NCBI GenBank assembly: GCA_018660465.1
Contig: JABJKH010000089.1
Location: 146,017-210,016 of the forward strand
From: Rhodospirillaceae bacterium
Lineage (GTDB): Bacteria > Pseudomonadota > Alphaproteobacteria > Rhodospirillales > JABJKH01
Direction of reading: 5' to 3'
Length of the DNA: 64,000 nt
Position numbers and translations under genes: made by a program. Positions 45,766-55,014 of this stretch are shown piece after piece. Below the pieces are notes generated by a model, which worked only from the letters and a program-made list of their open reading frames with translations, had not been told where the DNA came from and searched no databases. The stretch's first letter is position 1. Each line of letters begins with the position of its first letter.

Positions 45766-46893
45766 TCAACTGGTTGCATCTAACAGGATAGACAAGGTTT
45801 TTTCTGCCGTTGAAGACCAAGAATACGACTTCGCCCGTTCGAGTGCTTTCTGGCCGGAAGCGCGACGTCGCTCGGGATCATCCAACAACAATCCTAAGAC
45901 AGATGCCATATCAGGCACATCTTTGGGATCAAAATACAAAGCACCCTCCCCCGCCACTTCGGGCATTGCTGCCGTGTTCGAGGCTGCAACTGGTGCGCCA
46001 CAGGCCATGGCTTCAACCAGCGAATTCCCAAATGTTTCCACCAGCGACGGAAAAACGAAAACCCCACAGCGCCGATAAAGATCAAGCAGATCATCGGGAG
46101 CCACATGCCCCAAAAATTCAACATGATCCGTCAACCCCAATCGCTCAACATCGCGAAGCAACGCTGCATGATATTCATCATCAAGTGCGCGACCCGCAAT
46201 CTTTAGCCGGATATTGGGATGCGTATCGCGAAGCACAGCGACGGCTGCCAGCAACCGACTAAAGTTCTTCTGCACATAAAGATCAGAGACAGCGAGCAGG
46301 AAGTCCTCTCGTTCGACGTTGGACTCATCCGCAGTAAAGCGCGCATCGACTCCATGCGGCACGATTGCGATACGGCTCTTAAAAATTCCGCCGCTTGCCG
46401 ATGTTCGAGCGTAATCTGATACAGTGATCGCCCGCTTGGAAAATAAAAGCGAAAGCCCGGTCGCAACATACAGCAATATCCAATACGCGATCTTTGCAGG
46501 GCGGCGCTCTACGAGCCCCACATTCAACGCGTTGCGCAACAAGATCACGGTATTGGATGCCAGGAGGGGGCCGTAATTGGCCGGAGAAAAAGTCACCGCG
46601 GCCCCAATGCGCCGGGCAAGTCGTGGCACATCGACTTGTTCGCGCCATAGAAGCTTCCAAAACCCGGTCGGGAACGACAATTCGTGGACCGTCACACCCG
46701 GTACATCCACAATCAGCAGGTCTTTTTGATCCGCGTGAATACACAGGTGCACATCCACTCCCGCCGCCTGACCAAACAACGGTAGAATGTTGTTAAGGTA
46801 CGTCACCCCGCCACCGCTTTTGGAATGCAGCCCGTTAATCAGCAGTGTAATCGGCGTCTTTGGTGGAGTTTCGTTTGCCATGAACCCGATCAT
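45766..46893 (-). CDS. glycosyltransferase family 4 (GT-B) protein
   Basis: A retaining GT-B glycosyltransferase of about 375 residues. The N-terminal glycine-rich loop is SKSGGGVTYLNNILPLF. The nucleotide-sugar site has the E-x7-E pattern: FPSLVETFGNSLVEAMACGAPVAASNTAAMPEVAGEGALYFDP. A hydrophobic segment (YWILLYVATGLSLLFS) may touch the membrane. Either of two ATGs four codons apart may be used. It is divergent from the SH3 protein gene and next to a polysaccharide gene set, so a surface sugar is a likely product. Confidence 0.88.
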   Translation of the reverse strand: MIGFMANETPPKTPITLLINGLHSKSGGGVTYLNNILPLFGQAAGVDVHLCIHADQKDLLIVDVPGVTVHELSFPTGFWKLLWREQVDVPRLARRIGAAVTFSPANYGPLLASNTVILLRNALNVGLVERRPAKIAYWILLYVATGLSLLFSKRAITVSDYARTSASGGIFKSRIAIVPHGVDARFTADESNVEREDFLLAVSDLYVQKNFSRLLAAVAVLRDTHPNIRLKIAGRALDDEYHAALLRDVERLGLTDHVEFLGHVAPDDLLDLYRRCGVFVFPSLVETFGNSLVEAMACGAPVAASNTAAMPEVAGEGALYFDPKDVPDMASVLGLLLDDPERRRASGQKALERAKSYSWSSTAEKTLSILLDATS

Positions 46894-47055
46894 GGGCCAC
46901 AGGCCCCCCTATCTGTCAACTTTGGCCTGTCAACTTTCTAAAATTATTACGGTTCGTCTTTTCGTCGGAAAGCGCATGAACTATTATCTGGTATTCGGTG
47001 CGCCGTTCTAGGACAGCCGCCCACATCCACGTTTTAATACCTCAATAGGACGGAC

Positions 47056-48120
47056 ATGGTCGGACGGATTTTCTTGGTATTGGTCCTCATCGCTGGTGGC
47101 GCTGCAGCGTACGTATACGCCCCCCGTTATTTGACACCTCAAACGACGAAGACCGTTACCATTTGGCTGGAAGAGGTTCTTACTCCAAAACCGTCCGCAG
47201 AAGAAAAAGTTGCCGTGGTGGCTCAGCCGCCGGTTGCCTCTCCCGTCCCAGAGCCAATTCCCGTAGAGCCTGAGCAAAAACCAGAACCGCCCGAACCACC
47301 TGAGCCTGATCCCGCACCTGCAGTCGTCGAACCGGAACCTCCCGCACCAAAAGAGATGCCGACTGAAATAGTTAAGGTTAAAGCGCCCACCACGCCCCCC
47401 ATTCCCGTAAACTCCTTTAGCGGCGACTTGGTCACGTCGATGGAGGGTTGGGAGCTAGAGACAATTGCATCCGGAAACGTCGATGAGATTCTGATTGATG
47501 GTACGAATGATGGCTCTGGGTCGCACAAATTAGGCACTCGCCCCCTAACGAACAACGACGTTCTCAAAATCAAAGGCTGGGCCGGAAACACCGCACTTGG
47601 CATGCGAATGCACCATGTTCTGATCTCCATGTGTCAAAAGGTGATTGCCCATGCGCCGGTGATGGACCGACGTCCTGACATTGCCGAAAAGGTCCATCCA
47701 AACCTTGTCCTCTCTGGATGGACCGCATGGGTTGCCGCCGCCCATCTTCCGCGCTGTGAAACCCCTGAAATACGGTTTTGGGCAGCAGGCGCATTTGCGC
47801 CGGTGCTCAGTCCCGTCAACGGATGGCGGAGAATGGACCTGCCGTCAGCCGACATAGAGCCTGAAAAAACATTCTATACCGATGGCGTACCCCTCATGCC
47901 TGAAAACCTACCGCAACCGATCTCAGTGGTCTTAAACATCTCCGGCGGCAAAGCAAATCTGCATCATTGTGCCGACCTAAATTGTCGCGTAATCGGCTCC
48001 CGCACCATGGGCCGCCATCTCGCATTTATCGCTGATAGGGCCCAAGATTGGGCGCTTGTTCAGTTCAGGGATACGTCTGGATGGCTGGCACAATCGTCAT
48101 TTAAGGTCGAAAAGGAATGA
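47056..48120 (+). CDS. membrane-anchored SH3-domain protein with proline-rich linker
   Basis: A 354-residue protein: N-terminal signal anchor (IFLVLVLIAGGAAAYVYAPRY), a Pro/Glu linker at about 55-115 (EPEQKPEPPEPPEP and similar), then an unrecognised domain with Cys and His (WELETIASGNVDEILIDG..., LISMCQKVIAHAPVMDRR), and a C-terminal bacterial SH3 domain at about 295-350 (KANLHHCADLNCRVIGSRTMGRHLAFI, WLAQSSF). Such SH3 domains bind peptidoglycan or other surface ligands. It lies between the glycosyltransferase and the two-domain oxidoreductase; role unknown. Confidence 0.75.
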   Translation: MVGRIFLVLVLIAGGAAAYVYAPRYLTPQTTKTVTIWLEEVLTPKPSAEEKVAVVAQPPVASPVPEPIPVEPEQKPEPPEPPEPDPAPAVVEPEPPAPKEMPTEIVKVKAPTTPPIPVNSFSGDLVTSMEGWELETIASGNVDEILIDGTNDGSGSHKLGTRPLTNNDVLKIKGWAGNTALGMRMHHVLISMCQKVIAHAPVMDRRPDIAEKVHPNLVLSGWTAWVAAAHLPRCETPEIRFWAAGAFAPVLSPVNGWRRMDLPSADIEPEKTFYTDGVPLMPENLPQPISVVLNISGGKANLHHCADLNCRVIGSRTMGRHLAFIADRAQDWALVQFRDTSGWLAQSSFKVEKE

Positions 48121-48265
48121 ACAAAATTCCGATCCGCCCTTAAATCGCCATTTTTTTGGAAGAAATAGGCCGCTGCCGCTGCAAATTAATGAATTCGTAG
48201 ACAATTCTGTTGAATGTAGAAGCCGATACTTTCGAGGGAAAACCAGGGGGAAGCTTCCCAACGTT

Positions 48266-50413
48266 ATGAAACTTGTCGTCCAAAATTTTAAGAACGGAAA
48301 ACTATCCGTCACCGACGCACCGATCCCGGCGTTGCAGCCCGGCGGCGTACTTGTTCGCGCGACCGCATCTCTGATCAGCGCCGGTACCGACCGCGCGGTG
48401 ATTGGTCTCGCGCAAAAAGGCTATCTCGGCAAAGCCAAGGCGCGGCCTGATCTTGTCCGAAAGGTCATCGGTAAGGCTAAAACAGAAGGTCTGTGGAACA
48501 CCTTCCAGGCTGTGCAAAACAGATTGTCCGAATTACTGCCGCTCGGCTATTCGCTCGTCGGTGAAGCTGTCGGCGTTGGCGCGGACGTGCATGACATCAA
48601 AGTCGGCGACCGTGTCGCCTGCGCAGGTCAAGGATATGCAGGTCACGCCGAGGCGGTGTACGTGCCAAAAAATCTCTGCGTCAAAGTGCCTAATGGTTTG
48701 GACGAAGAAAGTGCAGCCTACGTCACCCTAGGTGCAATTGCGCTGCATGGCGTTCGTCAAGCTGATCAACAATTGGGCGCGACGGTCTTGGTTGTGGGGC
48801 TGGGCCTTGTTGGACAGATTACCGTACAAATTTGCCGCGCGGCTGGGCACAAGGTAATCGGCTTGGATTTAGACAAACGAAAAAATGCGCTGGCTGTTGA
48901 GCAAGGGGCCGCCGCAGCCCTGCACCCTGACGATCCGAACTTGGGAGACACCATCGCCGCTGCTACCAGTGGACAGGGCGTGGACGCGGTCTTAATCACA
49001 GCGGCCTCCAAAGACAGCGGTGCCATTTTTGATCAGGTCGCGGCGCTTTGTCGTGATCGGGCAAAAGTCGTCGCGGTTGGCGATGTAAAAATGGACATGT
49101 CGCGCCGTGCGTTCTTTGAGAAGGAACTGGAAGTCCTACAATCGCGTTCTTATGGTCCTGGTCGCTACGACAGTAATTACGAAGAGAAAGGTCAGGACTA
49201 CCCTATCGGCTATGTCCGCTGGACCGAACGTCGAAATCTGCAATCGTTCCTAGAATTGATGGCGGATGGCCGGATCGATATTTCTCACTTAACGACTCAC
49301 CGTTTTCCAATCACCGAGGCCGAGGCTGCATATGATACAGCCACAGGTGCCAATGACGGTTTAGCGATTGGTGTGTTGCTGCAATACCCGAACGAAGTAA
49401 CGGATAGCGCACCAAAGGCACCTGCCATTAAACGCGCGGTCCCTGGCAAAATTGGACTTGGTGTAATTGGCGCGGGTCGATTTGCAAAGGGCGTTTTAGT
49501 TCCCGCTTTCATGGGAACGAACCAATTTGATCTCGTGAATGTCGCATCAGCGCGGGGTCTTTCCGCTGTGGCGTTAAAAGATAAATACAATGCACAAGCA
49601 GCAACATCGGACCCAGATGAAATAGTGAACGACGATGCCGTCGAGGCCGTGGTCATTGCCACCCGCCACGACAGCCACGCGAAATATGTTATTGCCGCAC
49701 TTAAGCAAAACAAACATGTCTTCGTTGAAAAGCCCTTGTGCCTCAACCGCGAAGAACTGGCAGCCATCGCCGAAGCTGCGGAAGCATCGTCCGGCATCCT
49801 AACCGTTGGCTTTAACCGCCGCTTCAGTCCCTGCCTAAAAGACGTAATTAAACATTTCGATGGACGCGGCGAACCGCTCGCCATGTCGTACAGAATTAAT
49901 GCCGGGCGCATTCCCTTGGAGGGACCTGACGGCTGGCTACATGATCCCGCCATCGGCGGCGGGCGCATCATTGGCGAGGCCTGTCATTTTATTGACACTC
50001 TGCAAGCGGTCACCGGTGCCCGACCTGTCAGTGTCACGGCCAACACAGTTAATCCTGGTCGGGCGACCCTTGCCGGCAATGACATCGCCACGATCACAAT
50101 TCAATTCGATGATGGGTCACTGGGGACGATCCATTACTGGTCCAACGGCGACGCCAGTGCGCCAAAGGAACGGTTGGAAATTTACGGATCCGGTCGCATC
50201 GCTGTGTTGGATAATTTTCGGCGGCTTGACTTGAGTGCCAACGGACGCACCAAGACCCACCGATCGCGCAACCAACAAAAAGGTTTCGCCGAAGAAGCTC
50301 AGGCGTTTATCAAGGGATGTCAAAGTGGCACACCACCGATCACAGTAGAAAGCCTGATCGACACCACCTTGGTCACGTTCCTAGCGACTGAGGATATTGG
50401 CAGCCTAGATTAG
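48266..50413 (+). CDS. two-domain oxidoreductase: zinc-type alcohol dehydrogenase plus Gfo/Idh/MocA
   Basis: A 715-residue fusion. Residues about 1-375 are a medium-chain dehydrogenase/reductase (GDRVACAGQGYAGHAEAVYVPKN, NAD motif VVGLGLVGQITVQICRAAG). Residues about 390-710 are a Gfo/Idh/MocA sugar oxidoreductase (LGVIGAGRFAKGVLVPAF, EKPLC in HVFVEKPLCLNREEL). Such fusions are met in surface polysaccharide clusters next to heparinase-like genes, as here. The start is ATG 48266 (MKLVVQNF); the open frame continues 70 codons upstream, overlapping the SH3 gene, with no conserved sequence. The exact sugar is unknown. Confidence 0.9.
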   Translation: MKLVVQNFKNGKLSVTDAPIPALQPGGVLVRATASLISAGTDRAVIGLAQKGYLGKAKARPDLVRKVIGKAKTEGLWNTFQAVQNRLSELLPLGYSLVGEAVGVGADVHDIKVGDRVACAGQGYAGHAEAVYVPKNLCVKVPNGLDEESAAYVTLGAIALHGVRQADQQLGATVLVVGLGLVGQITVQICRAAGHKVIGLDLDKRKNALAVEQGAAAALHPDDPNLGDTIAAATSGQGVDAVLITAASKDSGAIFDQVAALCRDRAKVVAVGDVKMDMSRRAFFEKELEVLQSRSYGPGRYDSNYEEKGQDYPIGYVRWTERRNLQSFLELMADGRIDISHLTTHRFPITEAEAAYDTATGANDGLAIGVLLQYPNEVTDSAPKAPAIKRAVPGKIGLGVIGAGRFAKGVLVPAFMGTNQFDLVNVASARGLSAVALKDKYNAQAATSDPDEIVNDDAVEAVVIATRHDSHAKYVIAALKQNKHVFVEKPLCLNREELAAIAEAAEASSGILTVGFNRRFSPCLKDVIKHFDGRGEPLAMSYRINAGRIPLEGPDGWLHDPAIGGGRIIGEACHFIDTLQAVTGARPVSVTANTVNPGRATLAGNDIATITIQFDDGSLGTIHYWSNGDASAPKERLEIYGSGRIAVLDNFRRLDLSANGRTKTHRSRNQQKGFAEEAQAFIKGCQSGTPPITVESLIDTTLVTFLATEDIGSLD

Positions 50414-50428
50414 GTCATGGACTCATAA

Positions 50429-52516
50429 ATGAGCCTGAAACACCTCATTACCCACGCAAGATCAATGCCGATTGGCGCCGCCGTGGCGAAGGGGAGCCGG
50501 GTCATTGGGCGGACGATATTGGGACAGTCGCGGCAACTTCTCACTAAGGGTCGCGATACATTTGGTGATTCACAGGCATTACGTGAAATCGCGACCTATG
50601 TGCCGGGCTTGCCCCCTGATGTGACAGAACCTCAGGCCGAGGCCTTAGCCGCACTCTGCCAACATTATCTTGGTCACCGGTTTGACCTTCTGGGTTCTGG
50701 CTGGGTGACGGTTAGCCACGGCATGGCCGCTTTAGGATTTGAGAGACAAGTTTATAAGGCGCCGCAAGCGCCCACAGACCTCACCTCGCTTTTGAATCCA
50801 GGCAATCGATCTCACGCGCAAAAAATACGCGCCCAAATCGCCGCAGATTACGTTCCGATTGATTGGCAGATCGATTTTAAATCCGGCTATCGCTGGCAAG
50901 AGAACCATGTGTCGAGCCGCCTGCAATACGGCCATGAGCCCGGCGTCGATATCAAAGTGCCTTGGGAATTGGCGCGGCTTCAACACCTGCCCCAATTGGC
51001 GGTGGCGTACGCTGCTTGCCGCATGGGTCTTGAAGGATTTGAGACCATAGAGACCTACCAAGACGAATTTCAGAATCAAGTCTTAGACTTTATCGCCGCA
51101 AATCCGCCAGGCTTTGGCGTCAACTGGTTCTCTGCCATGGACGTCGCCATCCGCGCGGCAAACCTGCTGATCGCATTTGATCTGTTTAAGCGCCACGATG
51201 CGAAATTCGATTTGAAATTCACCGCGGAATTCAGCACGAGTATCTTGGCGCATGGACGGTTTGTTGCCGCCAACCTTAGCACCGGGCATCGCGCCAACCA
51301 TTACCTAACGGAAATTTGTGGGTTGTTGTTTGTCGCGGCCTATCTGCCAGCAACGACTGAGACAGATGGCTGGTTGGCGGAAGGCATACGAGAACTCACC
51401 ACCGAGGTCAAACGCCAGTTCATGGTCGATGGTGGCAACTTCGAAGGATCAACAAACTATCACAGGTTATCGGGTGAAGCTGTCTTATACGCCACCGCCT
51501 TGGTATTGGGATTGCCGGAAAACAGACGCACAGAACCTTTTGAGCCCGGGTATACCGAACGCCTGGAACGATTAGCCGAATTCACCCAACACGTCACCAA
51601 GCCCTCCGGCCACGCGATCCAAATTGGCGATACAGACGATGGCCGGTTTATAAAACTTTGCCCGCCAGTTCGCGACGGCAGAGAAGACATTCTCGATCAC
51701 CGTTCATTGGTGGGAGCTGCCAATGGATTATTTCGGCGCCAGGACTTTACGCGCACGGCAGGACTTCACGGTTATATCGATGCCACAATAATTGGCGGCC
51801 TCGCGGATGGCACGACGGCCCCAAGCTCACTTGCTGCCGGCGCGCTTCCCCCTGCCCAAGACCGACCGATTACGACTGTTGGAGACCTTGACGGTGCCCC
51901 CCCCCAAACCAGCCGGGAAGTGGTCATTACCCTGCCGGATACGGGGCCGTTGTTCGGCCTGAAGAATGCAGCCTACCCTGAATTTGGCTTATACCTTTGG
52001 TGGTCCAGGCGTTTGTTTTTATCAGTCCGCTGTGGTGGTTTGAACAATGACGGCTTGGGTGCCCATGCACACAACGACCAATTATCAGTTGAACTGCAAA
52101 TTGATGGGGTTGATTGGCTGGCTGATCCGGGCAGCTATATCTACACGCCGACCCCCAAACATCGAAACCTCTATCGATCGGCTATCGCGCACAACGGCCC
52201 TAAGCTTCCGGACATAGAACCCGCTCGTTTAGACCTGGGCTTATTTAAGTTGGAAGACTCATCCGATGCCAAGTGCTTACATTTCGAAGGGACTGGATTT
52301 TTTGGATACTACACGGGCTATGGCGTGCCCGTTTCGCGTTTGATCGCGATTGGACGAGATCGAATTGTCATTCGAGATTCGTTCGGCTCGGTACGCCCGG
52401 CCCCAGCTGACTCAGCCGAAAGCGTTGACGTTACATCTGCGAATGAACTTCGCAATGCCCTTGCTGTAGCGATCCCATTTTCACCCGGTTACGGAAAAGT
52501 ACTCACGGGAGAGTGA
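50429..52516 (+). CDS. heparinase II/III family protein
   Basis: A 695-residue protein with an N-terminal alpha/alpha toroid and a C-terminal beta-sandwich heparinase II/III domain. The family's catalytic region is GLGAHAHNDQLSVELQIDGVDWLADPGSYIYTP, with the His, and a Tyr in FEGSTNYHRLSGEAVLY. No signal peptide is obvious, so it may act in the cytoplasm or be a non-hydrolytic member, as proposed for such genes in exopolysaccharide clusters. The start is 15 bases after the oxidoreductase stop. Confidence 0.88.
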   Translation: MSLKHLITHARSMPIGAAVAKGSRVIGRTILGQSRQLLTKGRDTFGDSQALREIATYVPGLPPDVTEPQAEALAALCQHYLGHRFDLLGSGWVTVSHGMAALGFERQVYKAPQAPTDLTSLLNPGNRSHAQKIRAQIAADYVPIDWQIDFKSGYRWQENHVSSRLQYGHEPGVDIKVPWELARLQHLPQLAVAYAACRMGLEGFETIETYQDEFQNQVLDFIAANPPGFGVNWFSAMDVAIRAANLLIAFDLFKRHDAKFDLKFTAEFSTSILAHGRFVAANLSTGHRANHYLTEICGLLFVAAYLPATTETDGWLAEGIRELTTEVKRQFMVDGGNFEGSTNYHRLSGEAVLYATALVLGLPENRRTEPFEPGYTERLERLAEFTQHVTKPSGHAIQIGDTDDGRFIKLCPPVRDGREDILDHRSLVGAANGLFRRQDFTRTAGLHGYIDATIIGGLADGTTAPSSLAAGALPPAQDRPITTVGDLDGAPPQTSREVVITLPDTGPLFGLKNAAYPEFGLYLWWSRRLFLSVRCGGLNNDGLGAHAHNDQLSVELQIDGVDWLADPGSYIYTPTPKHRNLYRSAIAHNGPKLPDIEPARLDLGLFKLEDSSDAKCLHFEGTGFFGYYTGYGVPVSRLIAIGRDRIVIRDSFGSVRPAPADSAESVDVTSANELRNALAVAIPFSPGYGKVLTGE

Positions 52517-52591
52517 AGGCTGATCACGGTCCTTTTATTAGACGACGAGCGCCACCATACGTAGCTTGGGTCAAACAACAAAGAGGACACC

Positions 52592-53053
52592 ATGCGCTTT
52601 TTAATTTTCATTTGTTTGGCTTTAATTCTCGCGCTACCTGCTCAAGCAGAGAACAAATCACCCTATTCAGGCACCAAGATTATCCAAACCGGCAAACCCT
52701 TCGCCGGTTACCTAAAATCTCTGAAGAGCGCCATCCGCTCGAACAAGATGGGTATCGTTTCAATTGCCTGTGCGACCTGTGGGGCAAAAGCCATCGGCGT
52801 CACTATTCCCGGCAATCGGGTCATCATGATCTATAACCCGCACTTTGCCGTTCGCATGTTAAAGGCGAGTGTAGAAGCTGGCGTCGAAGCGCCGTTGCGG
52901 CTTTACGTTACAGAAAACAAAAACGGCACAGCCAAGCTAAGCTATCGCCTGCCCAGCCATGTGTTTGCGCCCTACGATGTCGCGTCCTTGAATACCATGG
53001 CAAAGGAACTTGATAGCATCGTTCAGAAGATCATCGCTGATGCCGACAAGTAA
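52592..53053 (+). CDS. secreted DUF302 domain protein
   Basis: A 153-residue protein with a signal peptide (MRFLIFICLALILALPAQA, cleavage after residue 19) and a DUF302 domain: YNPHFAVRMLKASVEAGVEAPLRLYVTENKNGTAKLSYRLPSHVFAPYD. Two Cys in IACATCGAKAIG are three residues apart and may form a metal or disulphide site. Function of DUF302 is unknown; it is often near sulfur metabolism. AGAGGA lies upstream. The YeeE/YedE gene follows 9 bases later and may be coupled. Confidence 0.82.
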   Translation: MRFLIFICLALILALPAQAENKSPYSGTKIIQTGKPFAGYLKSLKSAIRSNKMGIVSIACATCGAKAIGVTIPGNRVIMIYNPHFAVRMLKASVEAGVEAPLRLYVTENKNGTAKLSYRLPSHVFAPYDVASLNTMAKELDSIVQKIIADADK

Positions 53054-53062
53054 GAATTGGCC

Positions 53063-54235
53063 ATGACAACCGTAGCGCTCTCTCTCCCTCGAATTCAGCA
53101 TCCTATTCTGGCTGTTGCTGGTTTGGTCACAGCAGGACTAGGGCTAAAGCTTCTAACCGAAGATGGAGTGATGGCGCTGTTGTTGCTGATCGGCATTGGA
53201 CTGGGTGTCGCGCTTTATCATGCATCCTTCGGATTTGCTGGGGCCTACCGTAAGGCCATCGTCGATAAGGATATCTCTGGTGTCGCGGCCCAGCTTTTGA
53301 TGCTTGGCACGGCGATTTTATTGTTCGCACCAATCCTGTCCCAAGGTGAAGCCTTCGGTCACAATGTCGGAGGCGCGTTTGCTCCGGTCAGTGTCTCCAT
53401 GGCGCTCGGCGCGTTCGTCTTTGGCATCGGCATGCAATTTGCGGGATGCTGTGCGTCGGGGACATTGTTCGTCGCCGGTGGCGGGAATTCACGCATGACT
53501 GTGGTGCTGGTATTCTTTTGCATCGGCACCTTTATCGGCAGCTTGCATTTAGGATGGTGGACCGAACTCCCCAGCATTGGCAGCATTTCGCTCCGCAAAG
53601 AACTCGGATGGGAACGCGCAATCCCCTTACAGCTTGGCGTGCTAGCATTGGTCTACTTTGTGCTTCGTCGCAGCGGAGCCACGATCAAGCAGCCAATTTG
53701 GTGGACAGGTGATTTTTCAGTCGTCCGGCTTTTGCGCGGCCCTTGGCCTTTGGTGCTGAGTGCTCTCGTTTTAGCTGTGCTCAATTGGGCAACGTTGGTG
53801 GTCGCGGGACATCCCTGGTCGATCACGTGGGCGTTCACTCTTTGGGGTGCAAAAGGGGCGAGCTTGCTCGGTTGGCAACCGAACGGAAACTGGTTTTGGA
53901 CGGGCGGTTACCAAGAACGGGCCCTTAATGCCTCTATCTTAAATGACACAACTTCCGTCATGTGCATCGGCATTGTCTTAGGCGCAATGATGGCAGCATC
54001 CCTGGCGGGTAAAATCGCCCCGAAACGCAGCATCCCCGTCCCCGCTCTCGCATCCGCCATCGTTGGTGGAATAATCATGGGCTATGGTGCCAGACTTGCC
54101 TACGGCTGCAATATTGGTGCTTTCTTCAGCGGCGTCGCCTCCGGCAGTCTCCACGGCTGGGTTTGGATTTTTTGTGCAATTCCAGGGAACTGGGTGGGGA
54201 TTAAGTTAAGACCGTTGTTTAAAGAAGCGTTTTAG
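53063..54235 (+). CDS. YeeE/YedE family transporter (thiosulfate-type)
   Basis: A 390-residue membrane protein with about ten helices. Paired conserved Cys motifs are FAGCCASGTLFVAGGGNSRM in the first half and YGCNIGAFFSGVASGSLHGWVW in the second, as in TsuA, a thiosulfate-uptake channel. ATG 53063 is preferred to the TTG two codons upstream. Whether the substrate is thiosulfate is inferred from the family. No TusA-like partner lies beside it, but the DUF302 gene upstream may be linked. Confidence 0.9.
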   Translation: MTTVALSLPRIQHPILAVAGLVTAGLGLKLLTEDGVMALLLLIGIGLGVALYHASFGFAGAYRKAIVDKDISGVAAQLLMLGTAILLFAPILSQGEAFGHNVGGAFAPVSVSMALGAFVFGIGMQFAGCCASGTLFVAGGGNSRMTVVLVFFCIGTFIGSLHLGWWTELPSIGSISLRKELGWERAIPLQLGVLALVYFVLRRSGATIKQPIWWTGDFSVVRLLRGPWPLVLSALVLAVLNWATLVVAGHPWSITWAFTLWGAKGASLLGWQPNGNWFWTGGYQERALNASILNDTTSVMCIGIVLGAMMAASLAGKIAPKRSIPVPALASAIVGGIIMGYGARLAYGCNIGAFFSGVASGSLHGWVWIFCAIPGNWVGIKLRPLFKEAF

Positions 54236-54300
54236 GGACAAACCCAAAAACAACCGAGATCATAAATCTCACTTTTATAAAAATGACTTCGGTCAATGTT

Positions 54301-54335
54301 GCAAGGGGCCTTTCCAGATATAAAAAGGCTCTTGC
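54301..54335. other. hairpin in the spacer before the PAS gene
   Basis: GCAAGGGGCCTTT can pair with AAAGGCTCTTGC, with one bulge and a loop of about 10 bases. It lies 65 bases beyond the YeeE stop. There is no following T run. It may be a processing or rho-type end of the previous transcript. The rest of this 205-base spacer is AT-rich with no gene seen. Confidence 0.4.
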
Positions 54336-54440
54336 TGAAACATGCGAGACACATTGGGACACACGACGAAAGATATACGACATATTTGAGATATATAACG
54401 AAGGTAGAGTATGCCTGTCTAAATTATTGGAGAGCAGTTG

Positions 54441-54968
54441 ATGAGCACGAGCGATGTAAGTCTAACGGGCATTGAGCGAACTTTTGGTAAGAATGAAATA
54501 ATCGTTAGCAAAACAGACCTCAAAGGTCGCTTAACATATTGCAACTCTATATTTTTAGAGCTTGCCGGATATACCGAACGTGAATGTCTCGGCGAACCCC
54601 ACAGCATGATCCGTCACCCTGAAATGCCACGTTGTGTCTTCAAGCTTTTGTGGGACCATATTCAAGCGGGGCGGGAAATTTTCGCCTATGTCGTCAACAG
54701 GTCAAAGAACGGTGATCATTACTGGGTGCTGGCTCATGTCACCCCCAGCAAAGACACTTCCGGTCAAATTATTGGGTTTCATTCAAACCGGCGTGTTCCA
54801 AACCGCCAAATTCTCGATACGACAATTATCCCCCTCTACCAGTCGCTCTTAGCCGAAGAAGCCAAGCACGCAAACAGCAAGGACGGCATGCATGCTTCGT
54901 TCGATATGCTGGTCGGCATACTGAAAGAGAGCAACGTAGAATATGACGAATTTATCGCCAGGCTATAG
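54441..54968 (+). CDS. Aer-type PAS domain protein
   Basis: A 175-residue cytoplasmic protein. Residues about 15-115 are a PAS domain of the aerotaxis receptor type: TDLKGRLTYCNSIFLELAGYTERECLGEPHSMIRHPEMPR and NRSKNGDHYWVLAHVTP, the motifs that in Aer bind FAD. The C-terminal 60 residues are helical, with no transmembrane segment or signalling domain. GGAG lies upstream of this ATG. A soluble MCP follows 46 bases later, so sensor and transducer are separate polypeptides. Confidence 0.88.
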   Translation: MSTSDVSLTGIERTFGKNEIIVSKTDLKGRLTYCNSIFLELAGYTERECLGEPHSMIRHPEMPRCVFKLLWDHIQAGREIFAYVVNRSKNGDHYWVLAHVTPSKDTSGQIIGFHSNRRVPNRQILDTTIIPLYQSLLAEEAKHANSKDGMHASFDMLVGILKESNVEYDEFIARL

Positions 54969-55014
54969 CGCCAAGGCCAGATACAATAATACTATATAAG
55001 AGGACGAAAACGTT

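Noticed and set aside
46913..46937. Direct repeat CTGTCAACTTT twice between the glycosyltransferase and SH3 genes
   Set aside because: Two 11-base copies only; could be a regulator site but there is no third copy or known motif to support it.
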